Below are positions 17,186 through 26,216 of a stretch of DNA of 64,000 bases, piece by piece; position 1 is the first letter of the stretch, and every line of letters begins with the position of its first letter. Position numbers and translations under genes: made by a program. Below the pieces are notes generated by a model. The model was not told where the DNA came from and ran no database searches. It worked only from the letters and a program-made list of their open reading frames with translations. Source of the DNA: Pseudobutyrivibrio ruminis (GTDB taxonomy: Bacteria > Bacillota > Clostridia > Lachnospirales > Lachnospiraceae); the NCBI RefSeq assembly GCF_015057245.1, contig NZ_SVET01000001.1, forward strand, positions 248,001 through 312,000, read 5' to 3'.

Positions 17186-18145
17186 TTACTTTCCTCCCTT
17201 CTTTTTTGAACCATAATTTATGTATTGAGCCTTTATCCTTGGATCAAGATATGCATAAAACAAATCTACCAGCAATGTTATAACCGCCGAGAATAATGCA
17301 AGAATTAAAACTGAACCTCTAATAACTGGATAATCTCTACTAATAACACCTGTAAGCAAATACTGACCAATGCCTGGGAATGAAAACACTTGCTCTATAA
17401 CTACTGTTCCACCAACAACCATTGCTAATTGCATTCCTAATCCGTTTACTACTGGAATCATAGCGTTTGGAAGCATGTGCTTATAAATAACAACTCTTTC
17501 TGAAAGTCCTTTTGCTCTTGCTGTAGTTACAAAATCAGACCTAATTGTTTCAAGAACTGCAGAACGAGTCATTCTAGCATTTATTGCAATTCCCGAAAGA
17601 GAATTTGCAAGCACCGGCATAACCCAATAGCTAAGACCGCCTACGCCATAAGGTGGAAGCCATCCAAGTTTTACTGAAAAAAGCACCACCATCATAAGAG
17701 CCAACCAAAACTGTGGCACAGATATAAATACCATCGCCATAATAAGCAATCCCTGATCTTGGAAACTATTTCTATGAATAGCTGCATTTACCCCCAATGG
17801 AATACCAATAACTATATTTAAAACCATTGATATCAAACCTAGCCCCAATGTTCTTGGGAGTCTTGCTGCAAATTCTTTTATTACGGGCGTTCCATAAACA
17901 TATGATTCGCCAAAATCAAATCTAAGGAATACATCTCTAAGATATGTTCCAAGTTGAACTAAAAACGGTCTATTCAGGCCCATTATTTCTCTTTGTCGCT
18001 CTATATCCGCTTGCGTAGCGCCAGAGCCAAGGACAATCTGGGCTGGGTCCCCAGGTACAAACCAGAGGATAACAAAGATTACTACAGCTACACTAAGCAT
18101 AATCACAATCAGCCATAGAATTCTTTTTAATATGTATTTCCACAT
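17186..18145 (-). CDS. oppB: ABC transporter permease (OppB/DppB-like)
   Basis: 319 aa with six membrane segments; the N-terminal MWKYILKRILWLIVIM and FVPGDPA motif are typical of DppB. The EAA-type loop (DFVTTARAKGLSERVVIYKHM, split here by family alignment) contacts the ATPases. The stop overlaps the OppC ribosome site region, and the genes are 1 bp apart. Confidence 0.92.
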   Translation of the reverse strand: MWKYILKRILWLIVIMLSVAVVIFVILWFVPGDPAQIVLGSGATQADIERQREIMGLNRPFLVQLGTYLRDVFLRFDFGESYVYGTPVIKEFAARLPRTLGLGLISMVLNIVIGIPLGVNAAIHRNSFQDQGLLIMAMVFISVPQFWLALMMVVLFSVKLGWLPPYGVGGLSYWVMPVLANSLSGIAINARMTRSAVLETIRSDFVTTARAKGLSERVVIYKHMLPNAMIPVVNGLGMQLAMVVGGTVVIEQVFSFPGIGQYLLTGVISRDYPVIRGSVLILALFSAVITLLVDLFYAYLDPRIKAQYINYGSKKKGGK

Positions 18146-18222
18146 TACTAAGTCCTCTCTTTTACATAAAATTAGAGACCTAAGCGGATGCCTAGGTCCC
18201 CTTGTAATGCTTTAGTATTAAT

Positions 18223-19914
18223 TTATTGTTCTGAGAAGCAGCATGCACCAGGTAAGAAAGTAAGCTTATCTCCCTGACATACGTACACGCAATCTGCTGG
18301 AACTACATTGTAATTATTACCTGCATAAACACCCATTGTGTATCCATGCTCAACTGCCATCTCCCACCAAGCTTGCATATTTTCTGCTGTGTGTCCATCC
18401 TCTGTATTGCAGAGATTAAGTAAATCATTCCATTCATCATCTACAATATGAGTTGTTGTCTCTGCTCCGCTAGATGAATTATTGTAAGAAAAATCATGTG
18501 CCCAAGCCTGAACATTATAATCTCCAGCCATTAAGCCAAAATACATATCCCATGCTCCTGGATCTGCAAGTGTTGTATTTCCTGTAGCTGCATCAACTTG
18601 AAGAAGCTCGGCATTAATTCCAAAAGCTGCAAGTTGAGCTGCAATGATAGTTGCTGTATCTGCGAACTCTGGGTTAACCATAATTGTTAATGTTTCTCCG
18701 TTATAGTTCGAAGCATCAAGATATCCCTGTACAACATCTGCATCCACTGATGTCTTTGTGTTGTAATTATCAAGTGAAGCCCAATCTACCATTGTGTAAT
18801 CACTGTAATAGTCATTAGCATATGCATATAATCTTGAATATGCTCCTCCAAGAGCTGTAATGATTCCATCCTGATCAACTGCGTTGTATACAGCAAGTCT
18901 AAGATTTTCGTCTCCCATTGGAGATTCATCACTGCAATTTGCATCAAGATAATAAATAAACTTCTGAGAATAAGCCTGAACCTTTACAAGGTCTGAATAT
19001 TTTCCGCCATCTACGAATTCTGTAAGAGAATCGTATGCCATATCCTGCACCATATCTACACTACCAGTAGCTACTGCATTTTCTCTCTGAGCATTTTCAG
19101 AAATAAACTGATATGTAATAGTTCTTACGTTCGCTTGCTGCTCCTGATGACGAAGACTTTCATCTGTCTGCCAATAATCATCATTTTTTTCAACCACAAG
19201 TGATGAGCCCGAGCTATAGCTTACAAACTTGTATGGTCCTGTACCAACCATGTCATTTGCAAGTTTTGAAGACGAAGCATTAAATGAATCTTCATCAACA
19301 ATAAAACAACGAGCAAAGAAATTATCGAACCATCCTAGATTTGTTTGTTCCTTTGTGAACTCAAACTGAACTGTTGTATCATCTATTGCTGTTGCTTCCA
19401 CAAAATCATCCCAGCCTGATGTAATCTGATTATTAAACTGATAATTGTAAGAAAATGCTATATCATCAGCTGTAACAGCATTTCCATTGTGATCAGTGAT
19501 GTAATCATAAATATAAATCGTATAAATACCTGTACCATCTTCATGATCACAACCAGGTGCGAAACTGCCTTTGCTTTCATCTGCGAGAACTCCATATCTC
19601 TCGCCATCGGCGGTTACTTCATAAAGCATTTCGTACACTTCATAATTGCCTGGAATATCATTGTTTGTTCCCCATGGTTCCAATGTTGTTCCTGCCTTCC
19701 AAGCAATAGTAATGCTTTCCCTTTCAACTGAGTTATCAATGTTTGCTTTGTCTGTTAGATCCGCAGAATTTGAAACATCTGCCACAGACTCCATTGCTTC
19801 GCTTTTTTCTGTAGTTGCTGATGAACTACTGCCTGTTGTACCTGAACCGCCGCAGGCTGTCAGACTTGCTGCAAGTGTTGCAGCCATGATTACTGAAACA
19901 ATTCTCTTTTTCAT
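18223..19914 (-). CDS. ABC transporter substrate-binding lipoprotein (family 5)
   Basis: 563 aa from the ATG at 19914 (MKKRIVSVIMAATLAASLTAC); GAAGGAGATT lies upstream, so the longer frame to 19998 is not needed. The lipobox LTAC gives a lipid-anchored Cys21, followed by a Gly/Ser linker. The remainder is a family 5 solute-binding fold (AFSYNYQF, GTGPYKFVSY, YYLDANC motifs). In this family ligands include peptides, nickel and glycosides; the intracellular hydrolases downstream suggest something other than plain peptides. It is first in the operon, next to a strong leader hairpin. Confidence 0.9.
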   Translation of the reverse strand: MKKRIVSVIMAATLAASLTACGGSGTTGSSSSATTEKSEAMESVADVSNSADLTDKANIDNSVERESITIAWKAGTTLEPWGTNNDIPGNYEVYEMLYEVTADGERYGVLADESKGSFAPGCDHEDGTGIYTIYIYDYITDHNGNAVTADDIAFSYNYQFNNQITSGWDDFVEATAIDDTTVQFEFTKEQTNLGWFDNFFARCFIVDEDSFNASSSKLANDMVGTGPYKFVSYSSGSSLVVEKNDDYWQTDESLRHQEQQANVRTITYQFISENAQRENAVATGSVDMVQDMAYDSLTEFVDGGKYSDLVKVQAYSQKFIYYLDANCSDESPMGDENLRLAVYNAVDQDGIITALGGAYSRLYAYANDYYSDYTMVDWASLDNYNTKTSVDADVVQGYLDASNYNGETLTIMVNPEFADTATIIAAQLAAFGINAELLQVDAATGNTTLADPGAWDMYFGLMAGDYNVQAWAHDFSYNNSSSGAETTTHIVDDEWNDLLNLCNTEDGHTAENMQAWWEMAVEHGYTMGVYAGNNYNVVPADCVYVCQGDKLTFLPGACCFSEQ

Positions 19915-20000
19915 CCTTTTAATCTCCTTCTCCGGTTTTTTATCTTTAATCCCCCCGGTTCTTGTGTAAATAATATATTTTCTCAAATAGTGCTTCAAAC

Positions 20001-20042
20001 TAAAAAAGTAAGTGCTTTATTCACTTTCCGAATAAAGCACTT
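20001..20042 (-). terminator. Leader hairpin (possible attenuator) of the transporter operon
   Basis: A perfect 13-bp stem, AAGTGCTTTATTC (20010-20022) with GAATAAAGCACTT (20030-20042), is followed on the minus strand by ACTTTTTTAG. It lies 95 bp before the binding-protein start, in the gap between divergent transcription units. If the operon promoter is upstream of it, this would be a terminator in the leader; if the promoter lies between it and the gene, it would only insulate the LysR side. Confidence 0.55.
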
Positions 20043-20141
20043 GGTCTTTCCTATTCTTTATTCTTGCATTAAAATTATTATTATGGATAATCTATTTATA
20101 GAGTTTTATACGCTTTTTGCAATAATCTTATAGGAGTAACT

Positions 20142-21092
20142 ATGCTGGACATGATTTTATACCATAGCGAATTCATTACGCTATGTGAAACAGGAAATCT
20201 TTACGATGCGGCAGATAAACTTTTTATCTCTGAATCTAATCTCATGAAACATATGCGAAATCTGGAGGATGCTGTAGAGCATAAAATATTTCAAAAGTGC
20301 TCTAACCACGTAGAACTTACAGAATATGGAACTATGTATCTATCATTCGCCTACAGATATAAAATGCTAGACAAGGAACTTATAGAAAAGACAAAAGAAC
20401 TGGATTCTAGAAATCTTTCTGTTGTTAAAATAGCAGTTTCAAGAAGCATGAACTGCGATCATATAGTAAATATGCTAGCAGATCATTTTGCAGACAGATA
20501 TCCAGATTATTCAATTTCTCCTGGGGAATTTTCTAGAACTGTAAACTTACACTCAACATTTGAAATGGGATATGAACTATCCTTTGCCATTGGATCATCA
20601 CCGACAGATATATATTACAATACATATCAATGGTCAAAAGACAGATTGGTTGCCATATTACCAATAGGTCATCCATTAGCGAATGAAAAAAGAATATCCT
20701 TATCCCAACTATCATCGGATAAATTTATTCTTTTCCCAGAAGGCTCCTTCTTGAACTACTATTGTACAAGCCTTTGTGAAAAAGCAGGCTTCAAGCCTAT
20801 GGTAGATTTTACTATTCACGGAACAAGGAATCTTGTCGAACTGGTAGATGCAGGCCTTGGGGTATCACTTACGACAGCAAGTGACATTCTAACCATAAAA
20901 AAACATAATGTAAGTATGGTTGAAATCGACCCAACTCCTATAGTCTATCTAAATTTGTACTACAGAAAAGATGTACCTTTATCAAAACCAGCAAAAGCTT
21001 TTTTAGACTATGCTATAGATATTCATGAACATCACAACGAAGATATCCCATATCAGGGACCGGAGGGCGAAGTTGGAAACATCTATTTTTAA
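20142..21092 (+). CDS. LysR-family transcriptional regulator 1
   Basis: 316 aa. The N-terminal winged helix is atypical but recognisable (LYDAADKLFISESNLMKHMR), followed by a LysR effector-binding domain (VKIAVSRSMNCDHI, LVAILPIGHPLANEK, GLGVSLTTASDIL). The ribosome site is AGGAG. It is divergent from the transporter operon and very likely controls it. The second LysR gene overlaps its end. Confidence 0.88.
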   Translation: MLDMILYHSEFITLCETGNLYDAADKLFISESNLMKHMRNLEDAVEHKIFQKCSNHVELTEYGTMYLSFAYRYKMLDKELIEKTKELDSRNLSVVKIAVSRSMNCDHIVNMLADHFADRYPDYSISPGEFSRTVNLHSTFEMGYELSFAIGSSPTDIYYNTYQWSKDRLVAILPIGHPLANEKRISLSQLSSDKFILFPEGSFLNYYCTSLCEKAGFKPMVDFTIHGTRNLVELVDAGLGVSLTTASDILTIKKHNVSMVEIDPTPIVYLNLYYRKDVPLSKPAKAFLDYAIDIHEHHNEDIPYQGPEGEVGNIYF

Positions 21093-21957
21093 TGAATTCT
21101 TAATACTTGAAGAAACTAATAGCTTTTCAAAAGCTGCAGAGCAACTTAGAATTAGTCAAGCTTCTCTGTCACGACACATCAAACAACTTGAAGATGAGTA
21201 TGGAATGCTTCTATTTGAGCGTACTACACAAAAAATGAAACTAACCCCTTACGGTGAATCATTAGTCCAATACGCAAGAATTATCCTTGAGGCAGAACGT
21301 TCTTTTAAACGTGAGGTTGAAAAAATAAATTTTCAAAACTCCAACCATCTTGTTGTAGGTTGTATTGATTATCCGTTTTATTATGGCATCACTAGTCATC
21401 TTGCTGACTTTAAAAGAGAAAATCCAAATGCCACACTTGAAGTTATGATTAATTCTACTGATGAACTTGTAAGAAATTTAAATACAGGTGAAGTTGATGT
21501 AGCATTTATAAGAAATATAGATAATGTGGCTGATAAATTCGATTCTATCTTCTACAAAGAAGACTACATGCATATTGCTGTTCCAGTAAAACATCCTCTT
21601 GCCAATAAAAAAACAGTGTCAATAAAAGAATTTAAGACAGACACCTTTTATAAGCGTTACAAAAAAGGTTCTTACATGGACAGCCTTTTTTCAAAGCTTG
21701 CCTCAGATGCTGGCTTCAAACCAATGATTTCAGCAAGCGGCAGCAGTTGGGAAGATTCTGTTATTAACGAGCCAAACACAGTCACCCTTTGCAATGGAGC
21801 ACTTGCAGAAAACTTTAGAGGAAATGTACATGTAAAAGTATTAGATTTAAAAGAAAAACCTGAGGTCAATATTTATTTAGCTACAGCCAAAAATGCCACA
21901 CATTCTTTAATTACTGATAGATTTTTTGAATATGTAAAAGCTAGCCTTAATGGCTAG
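21073..21957 (+). CDS. LysR-family transcriptional regulator 2 (TTG start)
   Basis: 294 aa from a TTG at 21073; GGAGGG (21062-21067) lies five bases upstream and no ATG is well placed, though the frame is open to an ATG at 21025. The HTH is NSFSKAAEQLRISQASLSRH, a classic LysR helix, with a LysR effector domain after it. The first 20 bp lie inside LysR 1, so the two are translationally coupled. The two could respond to different ligands of the same transport system. The stop codon lies in the terminator stem. Confidence 0.88.
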   Translation: METSIFNEFLILEETNSFSKAAEQLRISQASLSRHIKQLEDEYGMLLFERTTQKMKLTPYGESLVQYARIILEAERSFKREVEKINFQNSNHLVVGCIDYPFYYGITSHLADFKRENPNATLEVMINSTDELVRNLNTGEVDVAFIRNIDNVADKFDSIFYKEDYMHIAVPVKHPLANKKTVSIKEFKTDTFYKRYKKGSYMDSLFSKLASDAGFKPMISASGSSWEDSVINEPNTVTLCNGALAENFRGNVHVKVLDLKEKPEVNIYLATAKNATHSLITDRFFEYVKASLNG

Positions 21958-21965
21958 CTTTTTTT
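21938..21965 (+). terminator. Terminator of the LysR pair
   Basis: AAGCTAGCC, a 5-base loop and GGCTAGCTT form a 9-bp stem followed by TTTTT. The TAG stop of LysR 2 is within the right arm. It may also stop the convergent aldehyde dehydrogenase transcript. Confidence 0.85.
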
Positions 21966-21982
21966 GGAAGCATATTTCTTAA

Positions 21983-23395
21983 TTATCTTTCAAATAGCTC
22001 TAGCAATCTCATCTTGCCCTCGGCTCCCTTTGAATAAGGATGCTCTCGCAGTGATAAGTTGCCTTTGTTTTTTCCGTATAAAACGGTGGATGAATGAGTA
22101 AACTCTCTAAATCCAGCATGGCCGTGGTACGCTCCCATTCCCGAATGGCCCACGCCATTAAATGGTACACCCTTTACCATCAAGTGAACACACACTTCGT
22201 TTAGACATCCACCGCCATATTGCATGGTCGCAAACATGCGCTTAGCCCATCTTTTATTTCGTGTGAAAATGTATAGTGAAAGTCCATGCTCTCTTCTTGA
22301 GATTTCTTCAATCAACTCATCAATCTTGTCATCCTCGTATGGGACGATTGGAAGCAGTGGATTGAATAATTCGTGATTAACAATCTTTTCGTTGGTGGTC
22401 ACTGGGTAGATGATGGTTGGCTCAAATTTTTGGGTCTCGCGATTACCCTTTCCACCAAAAAGAATTCTATCTTCATATTCTTTTGCCTCTGCTTCGCATT
22501 TATCATAAGCTCCTGCTGTAATCAGCTTTGGATACTCTGGATTTGTTAAAGGGTCATTCCCCAAGCTTTTATTAAAGGCTGCTTTCAGCTCTTTTATAAA
22601 ATCATCAGCAATTTCTTTTGCAACGGCAACCTGATTGATGTTGATGCAAATTTGGCCGCTGTTAAGAGCTTTGAAGAATGCAATCTTTCTAGCGGCATCT
22701 TTTATATCAGCATCTTTTCTAACTATGCACCAATTTCCATTCTCGCCGCCAAGTTCCAGGGCCACTGGTGTGAGATTCTTGGCAGCCATCTCCATTACAT
22801 GCACCGCTACCTTTGGAGAACCAGTGTAAAAGATTTTATCAAAGCGCTCTTCCAAGCAGAAGTCAGCTACATCATGGCCGCCGTCAATAACTGTAATGTA
22901 GTTAGATGGGAAGGTTTCGGCCACCATCTTTTTAAGCAAGGCTGTGCAATGGACACTCTTTGAGCTGGCCTTGATGACAGCAGTATTTCCGCCTGCTATA
23001 GCTGGGATTAAAACGCCCAGCGATAGTAAGAATGGGAAATTGAAAGGGCTGATGATTAACGTATTTCCGTAAGGCATTTTATAAACTTTTGTGATAATAC
23101 TTGGGAAACATGCCAATCCACTAAAATGAGTTTCAGGCCTTGCCCATTTCTTTAAGCCTGCAATAGTTTCATTTATCTCTAAAATGATACTGCCGATATC
23201 GCAGAAATAAGCCTCCACATAGTGGCGCCCCAAATCCTTTTCAAGGGCCTCTTCCATTTCCTTTTCATGGGAAATAACCATCGCCTTTAGCTTTTTAAGA
23301 GCATCAATGCGATAGCTTAAATCTAAAGTTGTATTGGTTTTAAAGAAAGCACGTTGTGATTCAACAATTGCTTTGATTTCTTCTCTGGAATTCAT
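21983..23395 (-). CDS. Aldehyde dehydrogenase (class 3-like)
   Basis: 470 aa, short for the superfamily and typical of class 3/fatty-aldehyde dehydrogenases that lack the N-terminal extension. Catalytic Glu is in ALELGGENG and catalytic Cys in NSGQICININQ; NAD(P)-binding segments SPFNFPFLLSLG and FYTGSPKVA are present. It oxidises aldehydes to acids with NAD(P)+. It is single-gene and convergent with the LysR pair. Confidence 0.9.
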   Translation of the reverse strand: MNSREEIKAIVESQRAFFKTNTTLDLSYRIDALKKLKAMVISHEKEMEEALEKDLGRHYVEAYFCDIGSIILEINETIAGLKKWARPETHFSGLACFPSIITKVYKMPYGNTLIISPFNFPFLLSLGVLIPAIAGGNTAVIKASSKSVHCTALLKKMVAETFPSNYITVIDGGHDVADFCLEERFDKIFYTGSPKVAVHVMEMAAKNLTPVALELGGENGNWCIVRKDADIKDAARKIAFFKALNSGQICININQVAVAKEIADDFIKELKAAFNKSLGNDPLTNPEYPKLITAGAYDKCEAEAKEYEDRILFGGKGNRETQKFEPTIIYPVTTNEKIVNHELFNPLLPIVPYEDDKIDELIEEISRREHGLSLYIFTRNKRWAKRMFATMQYGGGCLNEVCVHLMVKGVPFNGVGHSGMGAYHGHAGFREFTHSSTVLYGKNKGNLSLREHPYSKGAEGKMRLLELFER

Positions 23396-23469
23396 AGGCC
23401 CTCCTCTACATAATTAACTATAAGATGTAAGCTGTCTTGACAACCATTTTGTAACAATTGAACTCTATA

Positions 23470-24399
23470 TTAGTGATTAATCTGAAATAAATAAACCATT
23501 ATAGGCATGGTAAGAATACATAACAAAGTAGACAAAATATTTATTGCGCTTGCGTATTCGGCATTTTTTGAATACAAAATGGCAAATTGATTTATTGTTG
23601 CAGCACATGGAGCACATGCTGCCAAAAAAGAGACAAGCATAACTGTATCTCCTCCTGGAACAAAAGATTCAACTGGTAATAAGCTCATTATTAAAAGAAT
23701 AACAAGAGGACATATAATCAAACGCATACATATTACGCCCCAGATTCTATTGTTAGAAAAGATGTTTTGTACTTTCATGCCCCCTAAAACCATTCCAACT
23801 ATAATCATTGATACCGGACCAACCATATCTGCTAGGGAGGCTATCACGGAAGATGCAAGTCCTGTAAATTTATAGTCGAAAACTAACATAAATAATCCTA
23901 CTCCTATAGAGATAATATTTACATTAAGTAATATTTTCTTCCATGGAATGCCATCTTCTTTTGCAAACATTCCTCTTCCATGGGTCCATACGAATATATT
24001 AAAGACTGCAACAAATGCTGCAGAATAAACAACCCATTCATCACCGAGAACTGATCCGACTATAGGTACTATTAGATTTCCACCATTAGAATATATAATA
24101 GATGCTCTTTCTACTTCGGTTGCGTTTGTAAGTCTTCCATATAGTTTGGCTATTATAATGCAGACAATATGAATAATGACAGCATTAAATACTGCTAATA
24201 ATAATCCTTTTATAACATTACCGGTAGCGTCTATTTGAAAGGCATTAATAATTATTGCAGGAGTCATAAGATAGATGCAAAGTTTTGTAACTACCTCTGA
24301 GTCTGTCGATTTCAAAATATTGCATCTAACAATTAAAAATCCCAAAATGATAAAAATAAAAAATTCTGCTATTTTCTTCGCAAGTAAGATACTTATCAC
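23470..24399 (-). CDS. AEC (auxin efflux carrier) family transporter
   Basis: 309 aa with about ten membrane segments in two halves. NGGNLIVPIVGSVLG and AACAPCAATINQFA correspond to the two crossover-type segments of AEC permeases. Bacterial members move malate, malonate or similar organic acids; the substrate here is not known. Confidence 0.85.
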   Translation of the reverse strand: MISILLAKKIAEFFIFIILGFLIVRCNILKSTDSEVVTKLCIYLMTPAIIINAFQIDATGNVIKGLLLAVFNAVIIHIVCIIIAKLYGRLTNATEVERASIIYSNGGNLIVPIVGSVLGDEWVVYSAAFVAVFNIFVWTHGRGMFAKEDGIPWKKILLNVNIISIGVGLFMLVFDYKFTGLASSVIASLADMVGPVSMIIVGMVLGGMKVQNIFSNNRIWGVICMRLIICPLVILLIMSLLPVESFVPGGDTVMLVSFLAACAPCAATINQFAILYSKNAEYASAINILSTLLCILTMPIMVYLFQINH

Positions 24400-24450
24400 C
24401 TAATAATCCTCCCGTGAGTTCAATATATATTAGTTTATAATATAGTGTTC

Positions 24451-24480
24451 AAAGAAAAAAGACTCTGATTACTCAGAGTC
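24451..24480 (-). terminator. Terminator overlapping the stop codon of the 24469 gene
   Basis: GACTCTGA-GTAA-TCAGAGTC on the minus strand, an 8-bp stem with a GTAA loop, is followed by TTTTTTCTTT. The TAA stop codon of the upstream gene is in the loop. Confidence 0.85.
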
Positions 24481-25092
24481 CTCTGCTCTATCAAGCACTT
24501 TTCTTGTTTTTATCTCAACACCATTTTCAACCCTAGTTGTCTCCAAATACCTGATGCCATTAATCACTACAACTTCTACAGTAGTTTCATCCTCCGAACT
24601 AGCGGAACCAGATGAGCCAGAAGCTCCGTTTTCTGTAGATGCTCCTTGATTCTCTTCAACTGCCGCTGTTTCAGTAGCAGATATTTCGCTTACCCCTCTA
24701 GCTTTCTGAACTAGATTTGCCACAACATCACTCATATTTTCCACAGTAGGGACGCCAAGTGCAACTGCCCCGTCATTCATAGCAGTAGCAAGAGTGCTCA
24801 TATTTTCTTCATCAGATAAATCTTCCATGGACAAACCTAACCTATCCATGGTCATTTGGATACTATCCGCATTTGCTCTAAAAGCCTGGCTTAGATCTAC
24901 CATTCTTCCATCTGCCCCATAATTTGAACTAGGAATAGCAGCATCAGCATTATTTACACTAGGGATGTAGGAATCCTTATCAGATACACTTGTGTCCGTA
25001 TTAAGGTTTTGGGTTACATCTGGTTGCGTTGGAAGTTGAACCATTCCAAGCGATGAAATTCTGTCTAGATAAGTTTGAAGATTAATTGCCAT
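24469..25092 (-). CDS. Uncharacterised Ser/Glu-rich protein
   Basis: About 207 aa from MAINLQTYLD at 25092, the better-placed start; an in-frame ATG at 25119 exists. The N-terminal 20 residues are helical, followed by an Asn/Ser/Asp-rich linker, a helical middle (MTMDRLGLSMEDLSDEEN), a low-complexity Gly/Ser/Glu stretch and a short basic C-terminal segment (GIRYLETTRVENGVEIKT). No signal peptide or known domain. Function unknown. Confidence 0.65.
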   Translation of the reverse strand: MAINLQTYLDRISSLGMVQLPTQPDVTQNLNTDTSVSDKDSYIPSVNNADAAIPSSNYGADGRMVDLSQAFRANADSIQMTMDRLGLSMEDLSDEENMSTLATAMNDGAVALGVPTVENMSDVVANLVQKARGVSEISATETAAVEENQGASTENGASGSSGSASSEDETTVEVVVINGIRYLETTRVENGVEIKTRKVLDRAEDSE

Positions 25093-25225
25093 AGTATTGC
25101 CTTTCTGGTTATACCGCAAGCCTTCCGTGGCAACTCAACTGTTGAATCCTTCAACAATCACCTTATTAAATTATAAAACCTCAGATTTCAGTTTGCAACG
25201 TTACAAAATCACCCCTACAAGTTAA

Positions 25226-25537
25226 CTAGCATCCTTTTTTGCCAGCCTTATGATCCTCGATGGAGCAAGAAGATGTACCATCGTATTCAACAAGTCCGGC
25301 ATCTGCTGGGTCAAGGCTGATTCTTCCATCCTCAAATACAAAACATGGAATCCCTATATCTCCAATTTCCTTTGAATGGTCAAACTCAGGTCTGTTATCT
25401 CTCATGTCCATAAACTCATGCATGTTTTGAACATGCTGGCCTATATCTATATATTGAAACTGATCTTCCTTCCCCTGAATCTGTGGCTGCAGAAAGTCGC
25501 AGTAAGGGCATGTATGCATTCCGTATATCTTAATCAT
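25226..25537 (-). CDS. Glutaredoxin-like thiol protein
   Basis: 103 aa. MIKIYGMHTCPYCDFLQ has the CPYC redox motif at residues 10-13 in the thioredoxin-fold position; IGIPCFVFEDG carries the cis-Pro region. A C-terminal Cys pair (SSCSIEDHKAGKKGC) is unusual for a glutaredoxin and could take part in the redox cycle. Likely a cytoplasmic thiol-disulfide oxidoreductase. Confidence 0.8.
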   Translation of the reverse strand: MIKIYGMHTCPYCDFLQPQIQGKEDQFQYIDIGQHVQNMHEFMDMRDNRPEFDHSKEIGDIGIPCFVFEDGRISLDPADAGLVEYDGTSSCSIEDHKAGKKGC

Positions 25538-25591
25538 AGTATGTCCTCCTAATTAAAAAATTTATAAATGCATTATACACTTAATTGGGCA

Positions 25592-25618
25592 AAATAAAAA
25601 ACTTCTGGGCATCCCCAG
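25592..25618 (-). terminator. Terminator after the 181-aa gene
   Basis: CTGGG-GATG-CCCAG on the minus strand followed by AAGTTTTTTATTTT, located about 20 bp beyond the stop at 25641. Confidence 0.75.
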
Positions 25619-25640
25619 TGTACTGGCCTAGTAGGCTAGA

Positions 25641-26186
25641 TTAACTATTATATTTTTTGTAATCAAAATTCTCAGCTAAAATAGTTCTCCAATACAGATT
25701 CTCTTCCTCGGTTAATTTTGAGAAATCTGTCTTAAATCTTTTTAAACCATATTTCTTTTGTGCTTCATCTGTAAGATATACAGTAAGCCAAGCTTTGAGC
25801 CTAACTGCATCGAAGTCCACGAAATCATCTGCAGTAAATACAACTTGCTGTTTTTTCGTTCGGCTCTTCTTTATATAGTGAAGATCACCATCAACAAAAC
25901 CATAAGTAATTTCTTTTAATGGCTTAAAAAACTTAGTATCAGCTTTAATTAACTCTTTAAGTTTTACGCCAACATCTTTTTCTACATCTTCCCAACTCTT
26001 TTCCAAATCGCATATTTTGAAAGGATTATCTCTACCAATAACATATTCGTCATCGTCAAAACTAGCTTCAATTGTATAGCAAGTTTCATCCTCATAAATA
26101 TTAAATAAGAGCGATTGATAGTCCGTAATATTCAGTTTCTTAATCTCTAGAAATAAATATTCAATCATAATAAATAATAGCCTCAT
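25641..26186 (-). CDS. Uncharacterised protein (possible cargo/immunity)
   Basis: 181 aa; an internal ATG at 26168 is an alternative start. The protein is acidic with alternating beta strands then helices (EASFDDDEYVIGRDNPF, EKSWEDVEKDVGVKLKELI, YLTDEAQKKYGLKRFKTDF). No catalytic motif is seen. It is 30 bp downstream of the 356-aa gene and probably co-transcribed with it from the promoter at 27301-27317, so the two may be a functional pair. Family not recognised. Confidence 0.65.
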   Translation of the reverse strand: MRLLFIMIEYLFLEIKKLNITDYQSLLFNIYEDETCYTIEASFDDDEYVIGRDNPFKICDLEKSWEDVEKDVGVKLKELIKADTKFFKPLKEITYGFVDGDLHYIKKSRTKKQQVVFTADDFVDFDAVRLKAWLTVYLTDEAQKKYGLKRFKTDFSKLTEEENLYWRTILAENFDYKKYNS

Positions 26187-26216
26187 GTTTAAACGTATTT
26201 TAGATTCTGAGAATAA

